From Saccharomycopsis malanga (Eukaryota > Ascomycota > Saccharomycetes > Ascoideales > Saccharomycopsidaceae): 64,000 bases of DNA. The DNA lies in assembly GCA_004014935.1 (NCBI GenBank), contig CP025323.1:2294001-2358000 (forward strand). Direction: 5' to 3'. Within the stretch, counting starts at the first letter, position 1; every line of letters begins with the position of its first letter. The translations under genes were made by a program, and so were the position numbers. Positions 43,105 to 52,792 of the stretch are shown here, in pieces. The notes under the pieces were generated by a model. That model was not told where the DNA came from, did not search any database, and was given only the letters and a program-made list of their open reading frames with translations.

Positions 43105-43248
43105 GATATTATCTACAAGTTGATTGATATTATCGATAAGTTGATTGATTATATCAACAACTTGATTAATTATATCGATAACTTGATTAATTATATCGAT
43201 AACTTGATTAATTATATCGACAACTTGATTAATTATATCGATAAGTTA
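43105..43248. repeat. 21-bp tandem repeat with TTATATCGATAAC
   Basis: About six to seven units of 21 bp (core TTGATTAATTATATCGATAA). The first two are degenerate. Confidence 0.9.
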
Positions 43249-43387
43249 ATCTATTGACTATTATGGCATTTTGCCAAGAAATGTTTATTATTCACGCTTG
43301 GACTAAAGATTCATTTGCCAGCCTCTATCTATTTGTTTGTATATTTACAATTTCCTCCTTTGAGACTACATTCAAAGCTTTTATTGG

Positions 43388-43647
43388 CGAAAAAGCCCTA
43401 ACAGGAACACGGGTTCGATTCCCAAGACAAACACTTTTACTTGCTGCTTCTTATGATGTTGAACATGGTTTCACAGACAAGTGCAACTGTCTGAAACACG
43501 CCATAGGTTAGAGTCTAGTGTTTACTTGCCAATCAATTGGGTGAGATAATCATGATAAACAGGACCGGATTGGGCTTTACCAAGTCCCTTTAGACAGCGC
43601 TTATATACGAAACTGATATGTACTGGGCTTGAAATATATTATTGTAT
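43388..43647 (+). repeat. SINE-A copy (body and tail, head replaced)
   Basis: Runs from CCCTAACAGGAACACGG and a perfect box B GGTTCGATTCC through CACTTTTACTTGCTGC, GCAACTGTCTGAAACACGCC, the CCAATCAATTGGGTGAGATA block, TTTACCAAGTCCCTTTAGAC and GATATGTACTGGGCTTGAAA to a short TATT tail. The box A head is not recognisable. Element B begins 5 bp after its tail. Confidence 0.9.
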
Positions 43648-43652
43648 TCAGA

Positions 43653-44409
43653 GCCTTACTATTACCAAGTGGCCGAGTTGGTTGGGCCATGCGCCACGAA
43701 AGACAGTGCAGAATGGTGCAGAAAATAAGTGTGGCGTTCCTCACTTTGGGTTTTAGTACTCGATTCCCGCTCTTGTCGTTTTCAAGAAATTATTAAACGT
43801 TTTATCCAATTAAATCAGTGTTATCCAGGTTATTTTGATTTCAAAAACGTACCTCAAATTTTGGAATTTTTTTCCTATACTATAGTACTACTTATAATAA
43901 AAATTATCAGATTTCTGAATAAATATTCGATAAAACGGAAAATTGACAGTTTTTACAAAAGGTTAATTCTTTCAAATCATATTCTAGAGTCCATACAGCG
44001 AACCAAACCACAAACAAATTATATTGCTATACTCTTTGAACCTAAGAGTTGTATACATTGTACTTTATTTTGAGAGTTGGCTTTGGTAAACTATTTAACA
44101 GTGAGAAAGTATCATTTTGTCGAAAATGACACATAATCTGTTAAAAATAGTATTTTTAGCCTCTCAAAGAGACTCCTCTTATTTTTCAAAGTTATTCTAT
44201 AGTGTTTTTTCGGTTCCCTCAGTGCTTAAAAGAGCTTCTGTTTCAAAGAAGCACGTATTTCAAGAGCAAAAACAAAGTATCGTACATTATAGGTTCTCAC
44301 AGGACCTCACAGTTTATAATAATCAACATATATTATCAAACTAGCATATTTCGACTTCCTGTATACATTGAAAATTTTTATGGGGCTCGATAAAGCGTGG
44401 TGTGTAATA
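43653..44409 (+). repeat. Element B, copy 3 (near full length)
   Basis: Runs from GCCTTACTATTACCAAGTGG with box A-like TGGCCGAGTTGG and box B-like ACTCGATTCCCG, through the shared body, to GGGGCTCGATAAAGCGTGGTG. The length is 757 bp and it is non-coding. Confidence 0.85.
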
Positions 44410-44710
44410 ATAAGCTTTATATTTCAGATTGGGGAAGTAACTCGTAAAAAAACTTCTATTCCTATTCAACTTGAATATGCAAATGGTTAAAATGTTACTT
44501 TGACTTTAGTTTTTTGTTCTCACGCTGTTCTAGTTTCTGATTTGTTTTATTACATTCTTCGGTAAGTTGTATATTTGCTATAAACTGGCGATAAACTTGC
44601 CTATTTGTTTTTGGAAACTCCATCAAAATGGGCAGATTCTTTTTAGCCTTCCAGACATGAGATCTTGAGCGCAAAAATCAAAGATAAAAAGCCCCCTATG
44701 TTTCCAATTA

Positions 44711-44823
44711 GCCGCAAGCCTGAATGGCTCAGTGATGTGTACTCTCGAAGAAGAGAAAAAGACTTGGCAGGTAGTACTCTCAAAAACCAGTGGCTTATTC
44801 GAAATATAAAATATTATTATTAA
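44711..44823 (+). repeat. SINE-A copy (short subtype, internally deleted)
   Basis: GCCGCAAGCCTGAATGGCTC with box A, TACTCTCGAAGAAGAGAAAA, GACTTGGCAGG, then directly ACCAGTGGCTTATTCGAAAT, ATAAAATATT and an ATT tail. Confidence 0.8.
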
Positions 44824-45640
44824 TGTTGCCCCAATCATTTATACCTGCTCACTCAATTGTATTATTACCGCTCTTGGTTCAACTAGCTAGCCGTTGAACT
44901 TTTATATTCCAAAATAGATTGTTTATTCTCGTTAAACATGTTTGAAAAATATGTAAGTGGATTTAGTCAAGTCTACAAATATTTGACAATTTGTAAAACA
45001 TTGTTGAAAGAACAAAAAAATTTGGGTTATTTTGTTATAAAGCCTTCACTATCAGTCATTTTACCTTGCACAATGTGAAAATTTCAGCCTGTTTAGACAG
45101 TTGTAGATCAATGGTGATTATTTGCAAAAGATAAGTAATAAACAGGGTTATCAAAGATTAGTGAAAATGGATGTATTACAATATATTTTGAAAGTTACCT
45201 TTAATGTATAAGAAACATTTGAGTATTTGTAATTGAAGTTAAATATAGATGCTTTTCTTTACAAGGTAATGCCATCAATAATTCTATTTTTATTCAATTG
45301 CTTTCAATGTATAACTACCAACAAGTCTTTATTCGCTACTCATTGTTAATTTGTCATATTGACTAGCAAATAACAAAAGTCGTTAATAAATAAAGATATA
45401 ATAGTTGTGGATGCAAATTAGTATAATATAATAGGAAAGTTCAAAGCAATGCCATCAATAATTCTATTTTTATTCAATTTCTCAATTCAAAAGTACAAAC
45501 TATCCAAGATATTTTTTGCCATATTGACTAGCAAACTTTCCATATACAATCCAAGATATTTTTACAATAACACATAAAACACAAATAATAAAATTCAAGA
45601 TCCTAAATACACCGTCCCATCAAGGTTCATAAAGCAAAAG
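44824..45640. repeat. Spacer with a direct duplication at 180 bp distance
   Basis: AATGCCATCAATAATTCTAT plus 12 further bases occurs at 45268-45299 and again at 45448-45479; CATATTGACTAGCAAA recurs at about 45355 and 45520. The two units have diverged between these anchors. No gene is seen. Confidence 0.7.
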
Positions 45641-47050
45641 TTATACGACCATATCGTTAATGCCCAAATCTTCGTTTTCCTCGTTTGTTCTCTCGTAATC
45701 TTCGGTTGCCATGTTAGGGTCATCATCAGGGGCATAAACGTTTTGAATATAACTGGCAGCGAACGGGTCTTCCATCATGACAGTAAACTTGACTTTGCCT
45801 TCGACAGCTTCTTTTAATTTGGCAAAAAAACTCAACCAGCTGGTCTTTGTCTTTTCGTCCATCGAATCGGAGGTTTGAGTGAAAATACGTTCGTGCAATT
45901 CATCATGAACTTGTCTGAGCAATCCTTCAAGAGTGGTGAATCTGCCTCCCAAAGTGCCAGGAGTCAAATCTAGACTCAATTCTGGAACAACCAAATGACA
46001 AGTTTCGGATTTCAAGATGTCTCTTTTCAAATCCTCGGGATCGTCGCATTTTAGAACAATTCTTCTTCCCTTTTCTGGAATAGCCCCACCGGTTTTGACC
46101 TCGTTGGACTTGTAGCCACACTTGTCACATACGGTGCTCATGATGATTACATCTTTGAAGTGGGGGATGTTGACGGTTTTCATGTGTGTTTCACATGGTG
46201 CATAGCATGTTGGACATGTGGCTCTGAACGTCTGGACCTCGTTGGAGTAGTTTTCAATCTCGGAAGCATCGGAAGCAAACCCTGTGGAAAGCGGGGCATC
46301 TTTATTCTGGCTTTCTTCGATTTCCCTCTTCACCTCTGCGTATTTCTCGGCATCAATCAAACCAAGCTGGAGGTTCTGCTCTGGGGTCCGGAAATACTCT
46401 ACTTTTGCCCATTTGTGCGACGGCTCGCCCGGAATAAACTCAATCCACGAGTTTCCTGCTGGGTCATCAACCACCAAAGTAAGCGGTAGCGTGCCTGGCT
46501 CGCCGTTGATGCAGCTTTGCACCTTTTTGATGTACTCTGCAATCTTTTCGTAAATCTCAGGCTGGATTTCTTTTCTCTTAGGTTGGTCAGACTCCAAATC
46601 CTCAATCATTTCCGCCAACAATCCTTCCACTGTGATCAACTGCCCTTTTTTAGGTGGGATTTCCGTGTCCAATTCAATGAATTTCGACGACGCAGTCTCT
46701 GATTTCACTATTTGTCTGTTGAAATCCTCTTTTGTTTCGAGTTTGAGTATATATTTGCTTCCCTTGGCCTGAATCTGCGCTGCAGACTGAATCTCAGAGT
46801 TTTTCAACCCACAATGTGGACACTCAAACGACATCAAAATCACCTCCTTGAAATACGGAATCTTCGTAAGCAACATTCTAGTTACCCCATTCTTCTGACA
46901 GTTCATACATAACGATTGAACCTCTTGAACTGGCCGCCCTTCAACATCTTCTGCTCCTGTCTGAATAACCTCATTATCGTCTTTTTTCTCTGTCTCAACC
47001 GCTTCTGCTCTTTCACCAACCGGTGCAAAAAACTCTTTTTCTTCTGACAT
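45641..47050 (-). CDS. ZPR1: Zinc-finger protein Zpr1
   Basis: Essential chaperone for eEF1A folding in yeast. The 469-residue protein has the diagnostic tandem ZPR1 domains. The first has C4 zinc finger CMNCQKNG...FECPHCGLKNSEI followed by the alpha-beta domain. The second has CPTCYAPCETHMKTVNIPHF...STVCDKCGYKSNEVKTGGAI. Each is followed by an RxVLKxxxxEDLxRDILKSET motif (YILKLETKEDFNRQIVKSET and IVLKCDDPEDLKRDILKSET) and a TLEGLL segment. The acidic C-terminus (MATEDYERTNEENEDLGI) is typical. The start is the first ATG. It shares a divergent promoter of about 350 bp with RDH54. Confidence 0.96.
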   Translation of the reverse strand: MSEEKEFFAPVGERAEAVETEKKDDNEVIQTGAEDVEGRPVQEVQSLCMNCQKNGVTRMLLTKIPYFKEVILMSFECPHCGLKNSEIQSAAQIQAKGSKYILKLETKEDFNRQIVKSETASSKFIELDTEIPPKKGQLITVEGLLAEMIEDLESDQPKRKEIQPEIYEKIAEYIKKVQSCINGEPGTLPLTLVVDDPAGNSWIEFIPGEPSHKWAKVEYFRTPEQNLQLGLIDAEKYAEVKREIEESQNKDAPLSTGFASDASEIENYSNEVQTFRATCPTCYAPCETHMKTVNIPHFKDVIIMSTVCDKCGYKSNEVKTGGAIPEKGRRIVLKCDDPEDLKRDILKSETCHLVVPELSLDLTPGTLGGRFTTLEGLLRQVHDELHERIFTQTSDSMDEKTKTSWLSFFAKLKEAVEGKVKFTVMMEDPFAASYIQNVYAPDDDPNMATEDYERTNEENEDLGINDMVV

Positions 47051-47406
47051 TTCAATTTATTTTTTTTCTACCACTTTTAATATTAAATTTATAATTACCG
47101 TCTTTATTGCTTGCACTTTTATATGAAAAATAGTACGGAAACTAGTATGAAAAATAGTATGGAAATTACTATAAAAAATTTTTTTTTATTCACATGGCAC
47201 CATTCCAACGGATCCTTCGAGAACTTTCTAGAAAAATGCACATATGGTGTGACTAGTGCAGTGATCTGCATGACAGTACTTAATATCGCATTGTAGTTTT
47301 TTCGAAATAAAGCGTCTATTGATGAGATGAGATGAGACGAGACGAGACGAGAAGAATATGTTTTTTGAAAGGGCGTTAATGAGACAGTTTCGTGAGGAGG
47401 GTTGAA
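47051..47406. promoter_or_regulatory. Divergent promoter ZPR1 / RDH54 with GAGAT/GAGAC microsatellite
   Basis: It contains two imperfect ATGAAAAATAGTA repeats near 47122-47165 and a GATGA/GACGA purine microsatellite at about 47320-47353, just before RDH54. No gene. Confidence 0.5.
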
Positions 47407-50121
47407 ATGTTTCATCGTCAAAAGCCTATTACGGATAGGTGTCTGGGGATAAACAAGCCGTTTAAGCCTCCGAGGATAAATAAAAATGGAGAAAACCGCG
47501 ACGCGGCTGGTTTTGAGAAGCGTGTTAGGCTAGATCAGATCAGTTCTACAAGTAATTTTAGCTTAATTTCAAAGGCGCTTGATAATTCTGTAAGAAGTGG
47601 ATCTGAGGGTAATGCGGTAAGCAATTGTAAGCGTCCAAAAGTGGAAAATAGTACGTATGATGAAAGCTACTGTACCAGATACTTTATGGTGTTGTATCGC
47701 AAGAAAACCGTGAAGAAGCACAAAAGCTGGGATGGCGATGGTGTTTTGTTGCTTCGAAACGGTTATTTGAGCTTGAAAAGGGACAGTGGCGATGGCTCTG
47801 TTTATGTGGATCTTGTAGGAGGCGCTAGAAAAAGCGTCAATGTTGAGGACATTATTAGTCTTGGACAGTACGAGGTGGAGGTGGATTACGAGGTTACAGA
47901 GCGACAGGAGTTGGCAGGGTTGTTGGAGAAGTTGTCTTGTAGGAAGGTTGGTAAATTGCCTGCTAAAAAGGCGGAAATTTCCAATAGTAGGCAGGAATAT
48001 GTTGATAACAATATTTCTGGCAGTAAGATTTCTGGCAGTAATGTATATATGAGCAAAAGTATACCTGTCAGTAATGAATCTATGAGCAAAAGAACAGATA
48101 TCAATAATAGAACGTCTATCAGCAAAAGTATCAATAATAGGACGTCTATCAGCAAAATGGCAAAAAAGCCAGTAGTTTCCAAGCATTTTGGCATGGCAAA
48201 GAGGCCGATGGTGTTTGCAGATTCGTTGGTGATGGACAGGGTGGAGGGAGAGGAAGTAGTGGACGTAGTAGTAGATCCGTTGTTGGCCAAACACTTGAGA
48301 CCACATCAACGGGAAGGTGTAAAGTTTTTGTATAATAGTGTAATGGGCATCAATGGCGGGGCATATAAAGGAGCTCTTTTAGCAGACGAGATGGGATTAG
48401 GCAAGACATTAATGACCATTGCGTTAATATGGACATTACTCAAACAAAGCCCCCATGTAAACCAGGCCAGTGTGATCAAGAAGGTCCTTGTAGTAGCGCC
48501 AGTGACATTGCTAGGGAACTGGAAGAAAGAGTTCAAGAAATGGTTGGATGCAAATCGGATTGGGATCCTCAGCGTGGGGACAAAGTATGGCAATGATACA
48601 ATGAGTATCAAGATGTTTGGCCAGACACGAGTGCACCAAGTAATGCTTCTAGGCTATGAAAAATTGGTGGCCTTGAGGGATCTTCTTGTCCAGTCGCGGA
48701 TCCAGTTTGATCTATTGGTTTGCGATGAAGGCCACCGGTTGAAAAGCGGAACCAGTAAGGCATTGCAAGCGTTGAACACATTGCAAATAGAACGAAAAGT
48801 GCTATTGTCCGGAACGCCCATCCAGAATGATCTAGAGGAGTTCTATACGTTGATCCATTTCATCAATCCTGGGGTTTTGGGGCTGTACAGCGAGTTCCAG
48901 AAAACGTATATGAAGCCGATTCTTCGGTCGCGCGAGCCCAACTGTCGCCACAAGGACGTCCTTCGAATCGGCAAAGAACGGTCTGACGAGTTGATCCAAA
49001 TAACAAAAGGGTTTATTTTGAGAAGAACCAGTGAGATTCTAGACAAGTTTTTGCCCCCACGAACGGATCTAGTCATCTTTGTAAGACCCACTCAAGCGCA
49101 AATAGACCTATTTGAGCAAATGGTAACGTCAAAACAGTTTCTCGACTTGGACTCTGGAAAACCCAGTTTCCAGACAGAAACCTTGGCAATGATCAACTTG
49201 TTCAAGAAAGCGTGCAACTGTCCGCTCTTAACACAGGACATTGCGGTTTATAACAGCTCTACGGTCCATACCAGCGGAAAGTTGCTGTTTTTGATAAAAC
49301 TTTTAGTGTATGTTCGAGACAATACCAATGAGAAAGTCGTAGTCGTCTCTAATTATACAAAAACCCTTGACTTGATAGAACAACTTGTCCGAAACATCAA
49401 CTGTTCGGCCACTAGATTGGACGGAACCACTCCTAGCAGCAAAAGAGACGGCATTGTCAGCAAATTCAACAGTTCCAGCCAGGAATCAAGCTTTGTGTTT
49501 CTTCTCTCCTCAAAAGCAGGCGGAGTTGGATTGAACTTGATTGGCGCCTCCAGATTGGTTTTGTTTGACAATGATTGGAACCCGTCAGTAGATCTCCAGG
49601 CAATGGCAAGAATCCACAGAGACGGCCAGAAACTTCCTACCTTTATATATAGATTGGTGACCACCGGCTGTATAGACGAAAAGATCTTCCAACGCCAGTT
49701 GATGAAAATCAATTTGAGCAACAAGTTTTTGGACGACAAGGCAAATTCCAAAGACGATATTTTTGATTACCAAGATTTAAAAGAGCTCTTTAAATTGGAA
49801 CTCAACACTAGTTGTAACACCCACGATTTGATTGAATGTGGCTGTGATGGCAATGGAATTGCCTGCCTTGACTCAAGCGATGATAGTGATGAAGAACAAA
49901 CTAACCAAGGATGGACTTCTGCACTTCAAATGAGTTTCCATGAAGATAATGGAAAAGCCAAGAAAATCAAAGGTTGTTTAAAAGAATATCTTCATATCGA
50001 CCCGGCATTTCTTCTTTCTAAGCAGCTAGACACCTGCGGAGACTCTGTTGTAGATAGCATTCTTGAAGACAGAACAATTGCCCTGACAGTTTCCTACTTG
50101 TTTGCCAAGATGAGCAAGTAA
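47407..50121 (+). CDS. RDH54: Rad54-like DNA translocase Rdh54/Tid1
   Basis: SWI2/SNF2 ATPase that strips Rad51/Dmc1 from DNA and acts in interhomologue recombination. The first ATG is MFHRQKPITDRCLG, giving 904 residues; the open frame begins 15 nt upstream at a GTG. KPFKPPRI matches the Rad54/Rdh54 N-terminal motif. Low-complexity Ser/Asn/Ile repeats lie near residues 195-250. Helicase motifs are LRPHQREGVKFLYN, LLADEMGLGKTLMTIALIW (I), DLLVCDEGHRLKSG (DEGH, II), LLSGTPIQNDLEEFYTLIHF (III), VVVSNYTKTLDLIEQLV (IV), SSKAGGVGLNLIGASRLVLF (V) and DLQAMARIHRDGQ (VI). The protein is the Rdh54 rather than the Rad54 paralogue by its N-terminus and length. YBR073W is the S. cerevisiae gene. Confidence 0.93.
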   Translation: MFHRQKPITDRCLGINKPFKPPRINKNGENRDAAGFEKRVRLDQISSTSNFSLISKALDNSVRSGSEGNAVSNCKRPKVENSTYDESYCTRYFMVLYRKKTVKKHKSWDGDGVLLLRNGYLSLKRDSGDGSVYVDLVGGARKSVNVEDIISLGQYEVEVDYEVTERQELAGLLEKLSCRKVGKLPAKKAEISNSRQEYVDNNISGSKISGSNVYMSKSIPVSNESMSKRTDINNRTSISKSINNRTSISKMAKKPVVSKHFGMAKRPMVFADSLVMDRVEGEEVVDVVVDPLLAKHLRPHQREGVKFLYNSVMGINGGAYKGALLADEMGLGKTLMTIALIWTLLKQSPHVNQASVIKKVLVVAPVTLLGNWKKEFKKWLDANRIGILSVGTKYGNDTMSIKMFGQTRVHQVMLLGYEKLVALRDLLVQSRIQFDLLVCDEGHRLKSGTSKALQALNTLQIERKVLLSGTPIQNDLEEFYTLIHFINPGVLGLYSEFQKTYMKPILRSREPNCRHKDVLRIGKERSDELIQITKGFILRRTSEILDKFLPPRTDLVIFVRPTQAQIDLFEQMVTSKQFLDLDSGKPSFQTETLAMINLFKKACNCPLLTQDIAVYNSSTVHTSGKLLFLIKLLVYVRDNTNEKVVVVSNYTKTLDLIEQLVRNINCSATRLDGTTPSSKRDGIVSKFNSSSQESSFVFLLSSKAGGVGLNLIGASRLVLFDNDWNPSVDLQAMARIHRDGQKLPTFIYRLVTTGCIDEKIFQRQLMKINLSNKFLDDKANSKDDIFDYQDLKELFKLELNTSCNTHDLIECGCDGNGIACLDSSDDSDEEQTNQGWTSALQMSFHEDNGKAKKIKGCLKEYLHIDPAFLLSKQLDTCGDSVVDSILEDRTIALTVSYLFAKMSK

Positions 50122-50565
50122 TTAGAAACCTCTTTACATTATGTCAGTCGTAAGGCTTCTTTTTTAGTTGGTCCTTGAAGCATGTATCGTATAAGATGAC
50201 TGATATTTGTTTATCGACAATTAGGTTGCTGTAATATCAATAGATTATTTACCATTTGGCGTTTTCCTATTCAATTTGCATAGTGAAAACAGTATATTGT
50301 GTTCATATATGTAATTTCATGATTGAGTGCTATAAAGAATTTGGAAAAGAAAACGCAATATCTATATAGACTTTCAAATGGAGAAATGTAAAGTTTCACT
50401 TTAATTCTTTAGTTTACAGCGTAAAATAATAAAACAAATCAAAAACAGGAACAGCAAAACAAAAAACTAAACTCAAACTAACATTAAACCTTTCCCAACT
50501 TTCAGTTGAATAGAAATAAAAATTTTATTTACTCGGAATCGTCAGAACAGAGATATAAATCTTAT
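50122..50565. other. RDH54 3' spacer
   Basis: AT-rich, no gene or repeat recognised. Confidence 0.4.
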
Positions 50566-51332
50566 TAATGAGTACATTACGCTTTATAGAGCTCAATAAA
50601 ATATTCAAGGTATAGCAGAAGTTATATTGTGCTAGTTTGACAATATATAATGATTATTATCGGTTATAAGTTGCTCTGAAAACCTATAATAAACTATACT
50701 TTTTTCAGTCTTGACATACGCATTTCTTTGAAGTAAAGGCTCGTTGAAAATCCTGGAAAAAACAAAAATAAAACTAAAAGCAATCAAAGACTATGGAATG
50801 ACGTCAGGAAATAAAGAAAGTCTCTCTGAGAGGTGAAAAACATGATTTTCAACAAATAATGTGATATTATCGACAGAATGATACTTTCTCACTATTAAAC
50901 AGTCTATAAAAGCCGAATAATAAAACAGAGCGCATGGTATAAAACTCTAGACTCTACAGAGTTTATGATTATAATTTTGTACTGTTTGGTTTCCTGTAAA
51001 GACTCTAGGACATGATATAAAAGAATCAACATTTTGATAAAATTGATGATTTTCCGTTATATCAGAAATGTCTGCGAAACTTGTATATTTTTTATTATAA
51101 ATGGTACTTTAATATAGCAAAAAAAGTCAGAATGTTGGGGATTGTTTTTTCAGTTCAAAATAGCCAGGATAACACTGAGTTAATCCAATAAAACGTTTAA
51201 TGGTTACTTCAAAACATCAAGAGCGCGAATCGAGGACCAAAACCCCAAGTGAGGAACGCCACACTTCATTTGCGTGGCGCATGGTGGCGCATTATAGCTC
51301 AACCAACTTGGCCACCTGGCAACGGTAAGGCA
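50566..51332 (-). repeat. Element B, copy 4 (near full length, with 5' flank homology)
   Basis: On the - strand it runs from GCCTTACCGTTGCCAGGTGG through TGGCCAAGTTGG and TCCTCGATTCGCGC to TATAAAGCGTAATGTACTC. The 767-bp core is non-coding. A further 140 bp beyond its 5' side (to about 51475) matches the flank of copy 1 (GGCGTAGT..., GATTACCCAAAA, ACTTGGCAAA), so the full unit may be larger than the common core. Confidence 0.85.
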
Positions 51333-51504
51333 TATAGGCATATTTTTTGTTAAAAAGAGAGAATATCTGTACTTTTCGAGAGTATATTTTGGCCATTGTA
51401 ATGCCAGTTTTTTGCCAAGTGTATAAACATAAATAAAACGGGTTTTGGGTAATCTATGAGAGCGACTACGCCTTGAATTAAAAATAATAAAAATAGTAAT
51501 ACAA

Positions 51505-51545
51505 TGTACTGGGCTTGAAATATATGATATTATTATTATTATTAT
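51505..51545 (+). repeat. SINE-A tail fragment
   Basis: TGTACTGGGCTTGAAATATA, TGATATT and six ATT units, preserved without a body. Confidence 0.8.
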
Positions 51546-51892
51546 AAAATAGTAATACAAAATAGAAACATGGTTGTAACTTGCCTGTGGAAACCACGTT
51601 CAGTTTAGTAAAAGTCTCGAGTGAAATTTGTTCATAGCTGAAAATAAAAACAACAAAAAATAATAATAAGGTTGTAAGGGAGAGCCAGGGACAGACCTCA
51701 GCTTGTTATCTTGGTGCCGATGATACTATTTGTATTGGGTATCTAGTGACCTTTTCCAAATAGGAGAGCGAAGCTTCAGCTAACGTATTGTCATTAATCA
51801 AGTTCAGAACCATGTCTGAGTTTATGCCATGTTCTTCTTGCTCATTTGTAAATTTTCTGCATACAAGTAGGTGAACATGCTTTGGATCTTGA

Positions 51893-52380
51893 TCTATTAT
51901 AGATAGTAGATTTAATAATATAATTGAGATTCTCAAAGATATGCCTAAAAATCAAGTTGAAGTGGGCGAAAGAGCTGCTAGAGTCAGTATAATGCGTTAC
52001 TTGATATATTATATATAACGAGCCCACCATAGACTAGTTTTTTATATAGGAGCTATGTTTGAAGGGACTTGGTAAAGGCCAATTATGTCTTGAATTTCTC
52101 ATCCAAGTGGTTGGACTTTGGTGTTTCAGACAGTTACAATTGCCTATGAATTTACGTTCAGAATTGTAAGCAGCGAGTAAAAGTGTCGTCTTGGGAATCG
52201 AACCTATGTTCCTGTTAGGTCTTGTTTTTCTCTTCTTCAAGAGCACTGACCACTGAGCCAAACGGCCCAGTGGCCTATTATAGATAGTAGATTTAGTACT
52301 ATGATTGAGATTCTTAAATATATGATGCCTAAAAATCAAGTTGAAGTGGGCGAAAGAGCTGGTAGAGCCAGTTACAATTG
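51893..52380. repeat. Tandem duplication of about 380 bp enclosing a SINE-A
   Basis: A stretch of about 100 bp (CTATTATAGATAGTAGATTT ... GTTGAAGTGGGCGAAAGAGC) occurs at 51893-51990 and again at 52273-52380, one on each side of the SINE-A copy at 52058-52275. Confidence 0.8.
52058..52275 (-). repeat. SINE-A copy (long subtype)
   Basis: On the - strand: GGCCACTGGGCCGTTTGGCT with box A, AGTGCTCTTGAAGAAGAG, CCTAACAGGAACATAGG, perfect box B GGTTCGATTCC, CAAGACGACACTTTTACTCG, GTAACTGTCTGAAACACC, then CCTTTACCAAGTCCC. The final tail is missing. Confidence 0.9.
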
Positions 52381-52499
52381 CCTGTGAAACTACGTTTAGT
52401 GTGGGATTATCATGAATAAATATAAGATTATTTTTACTGCTACTAGTTTTTGTTTTTTTAGAAAGTGAAATATTTTTTTAATATATGTTTATAAAACTT

Positions 52500-52690
52500 G
52501 AAATAATGCACTGGGCTCGAAATTAGAAATTATCATCATCATTATAACTTATATATGTACTGGGCTCGAAATATAAGATTGTTATCATCATTATAAGTTA
52601 TACATGTACTGGGCTCAAAATATAAAATTATTATTATTATTATAAACTTGAAATAATGTACTGGACTCAAAATATAAGATTGCTACAACT
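52500..52690 (+). repeat. Tandem array of SINE-A 3' ends
   Basis: Four successive units of about 50 bp, each (T/A)TGTACTGGGCTCGAAATATA-like followed by ATT/ATC triplets and a TATAA spacer. It seems to have grown by slippage or unequal exchange of a single tail. Confidence 0.85.
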
Positions 52691-52792
52691 TGAAATTGCA
52701 AAGCTTGACCATTTTGAGTCTTGCCAACATGTTTTCCATGGAAATTGGCAACCACCTTGGTGGACAAATGATAATATATACGTTTCCAGCCA

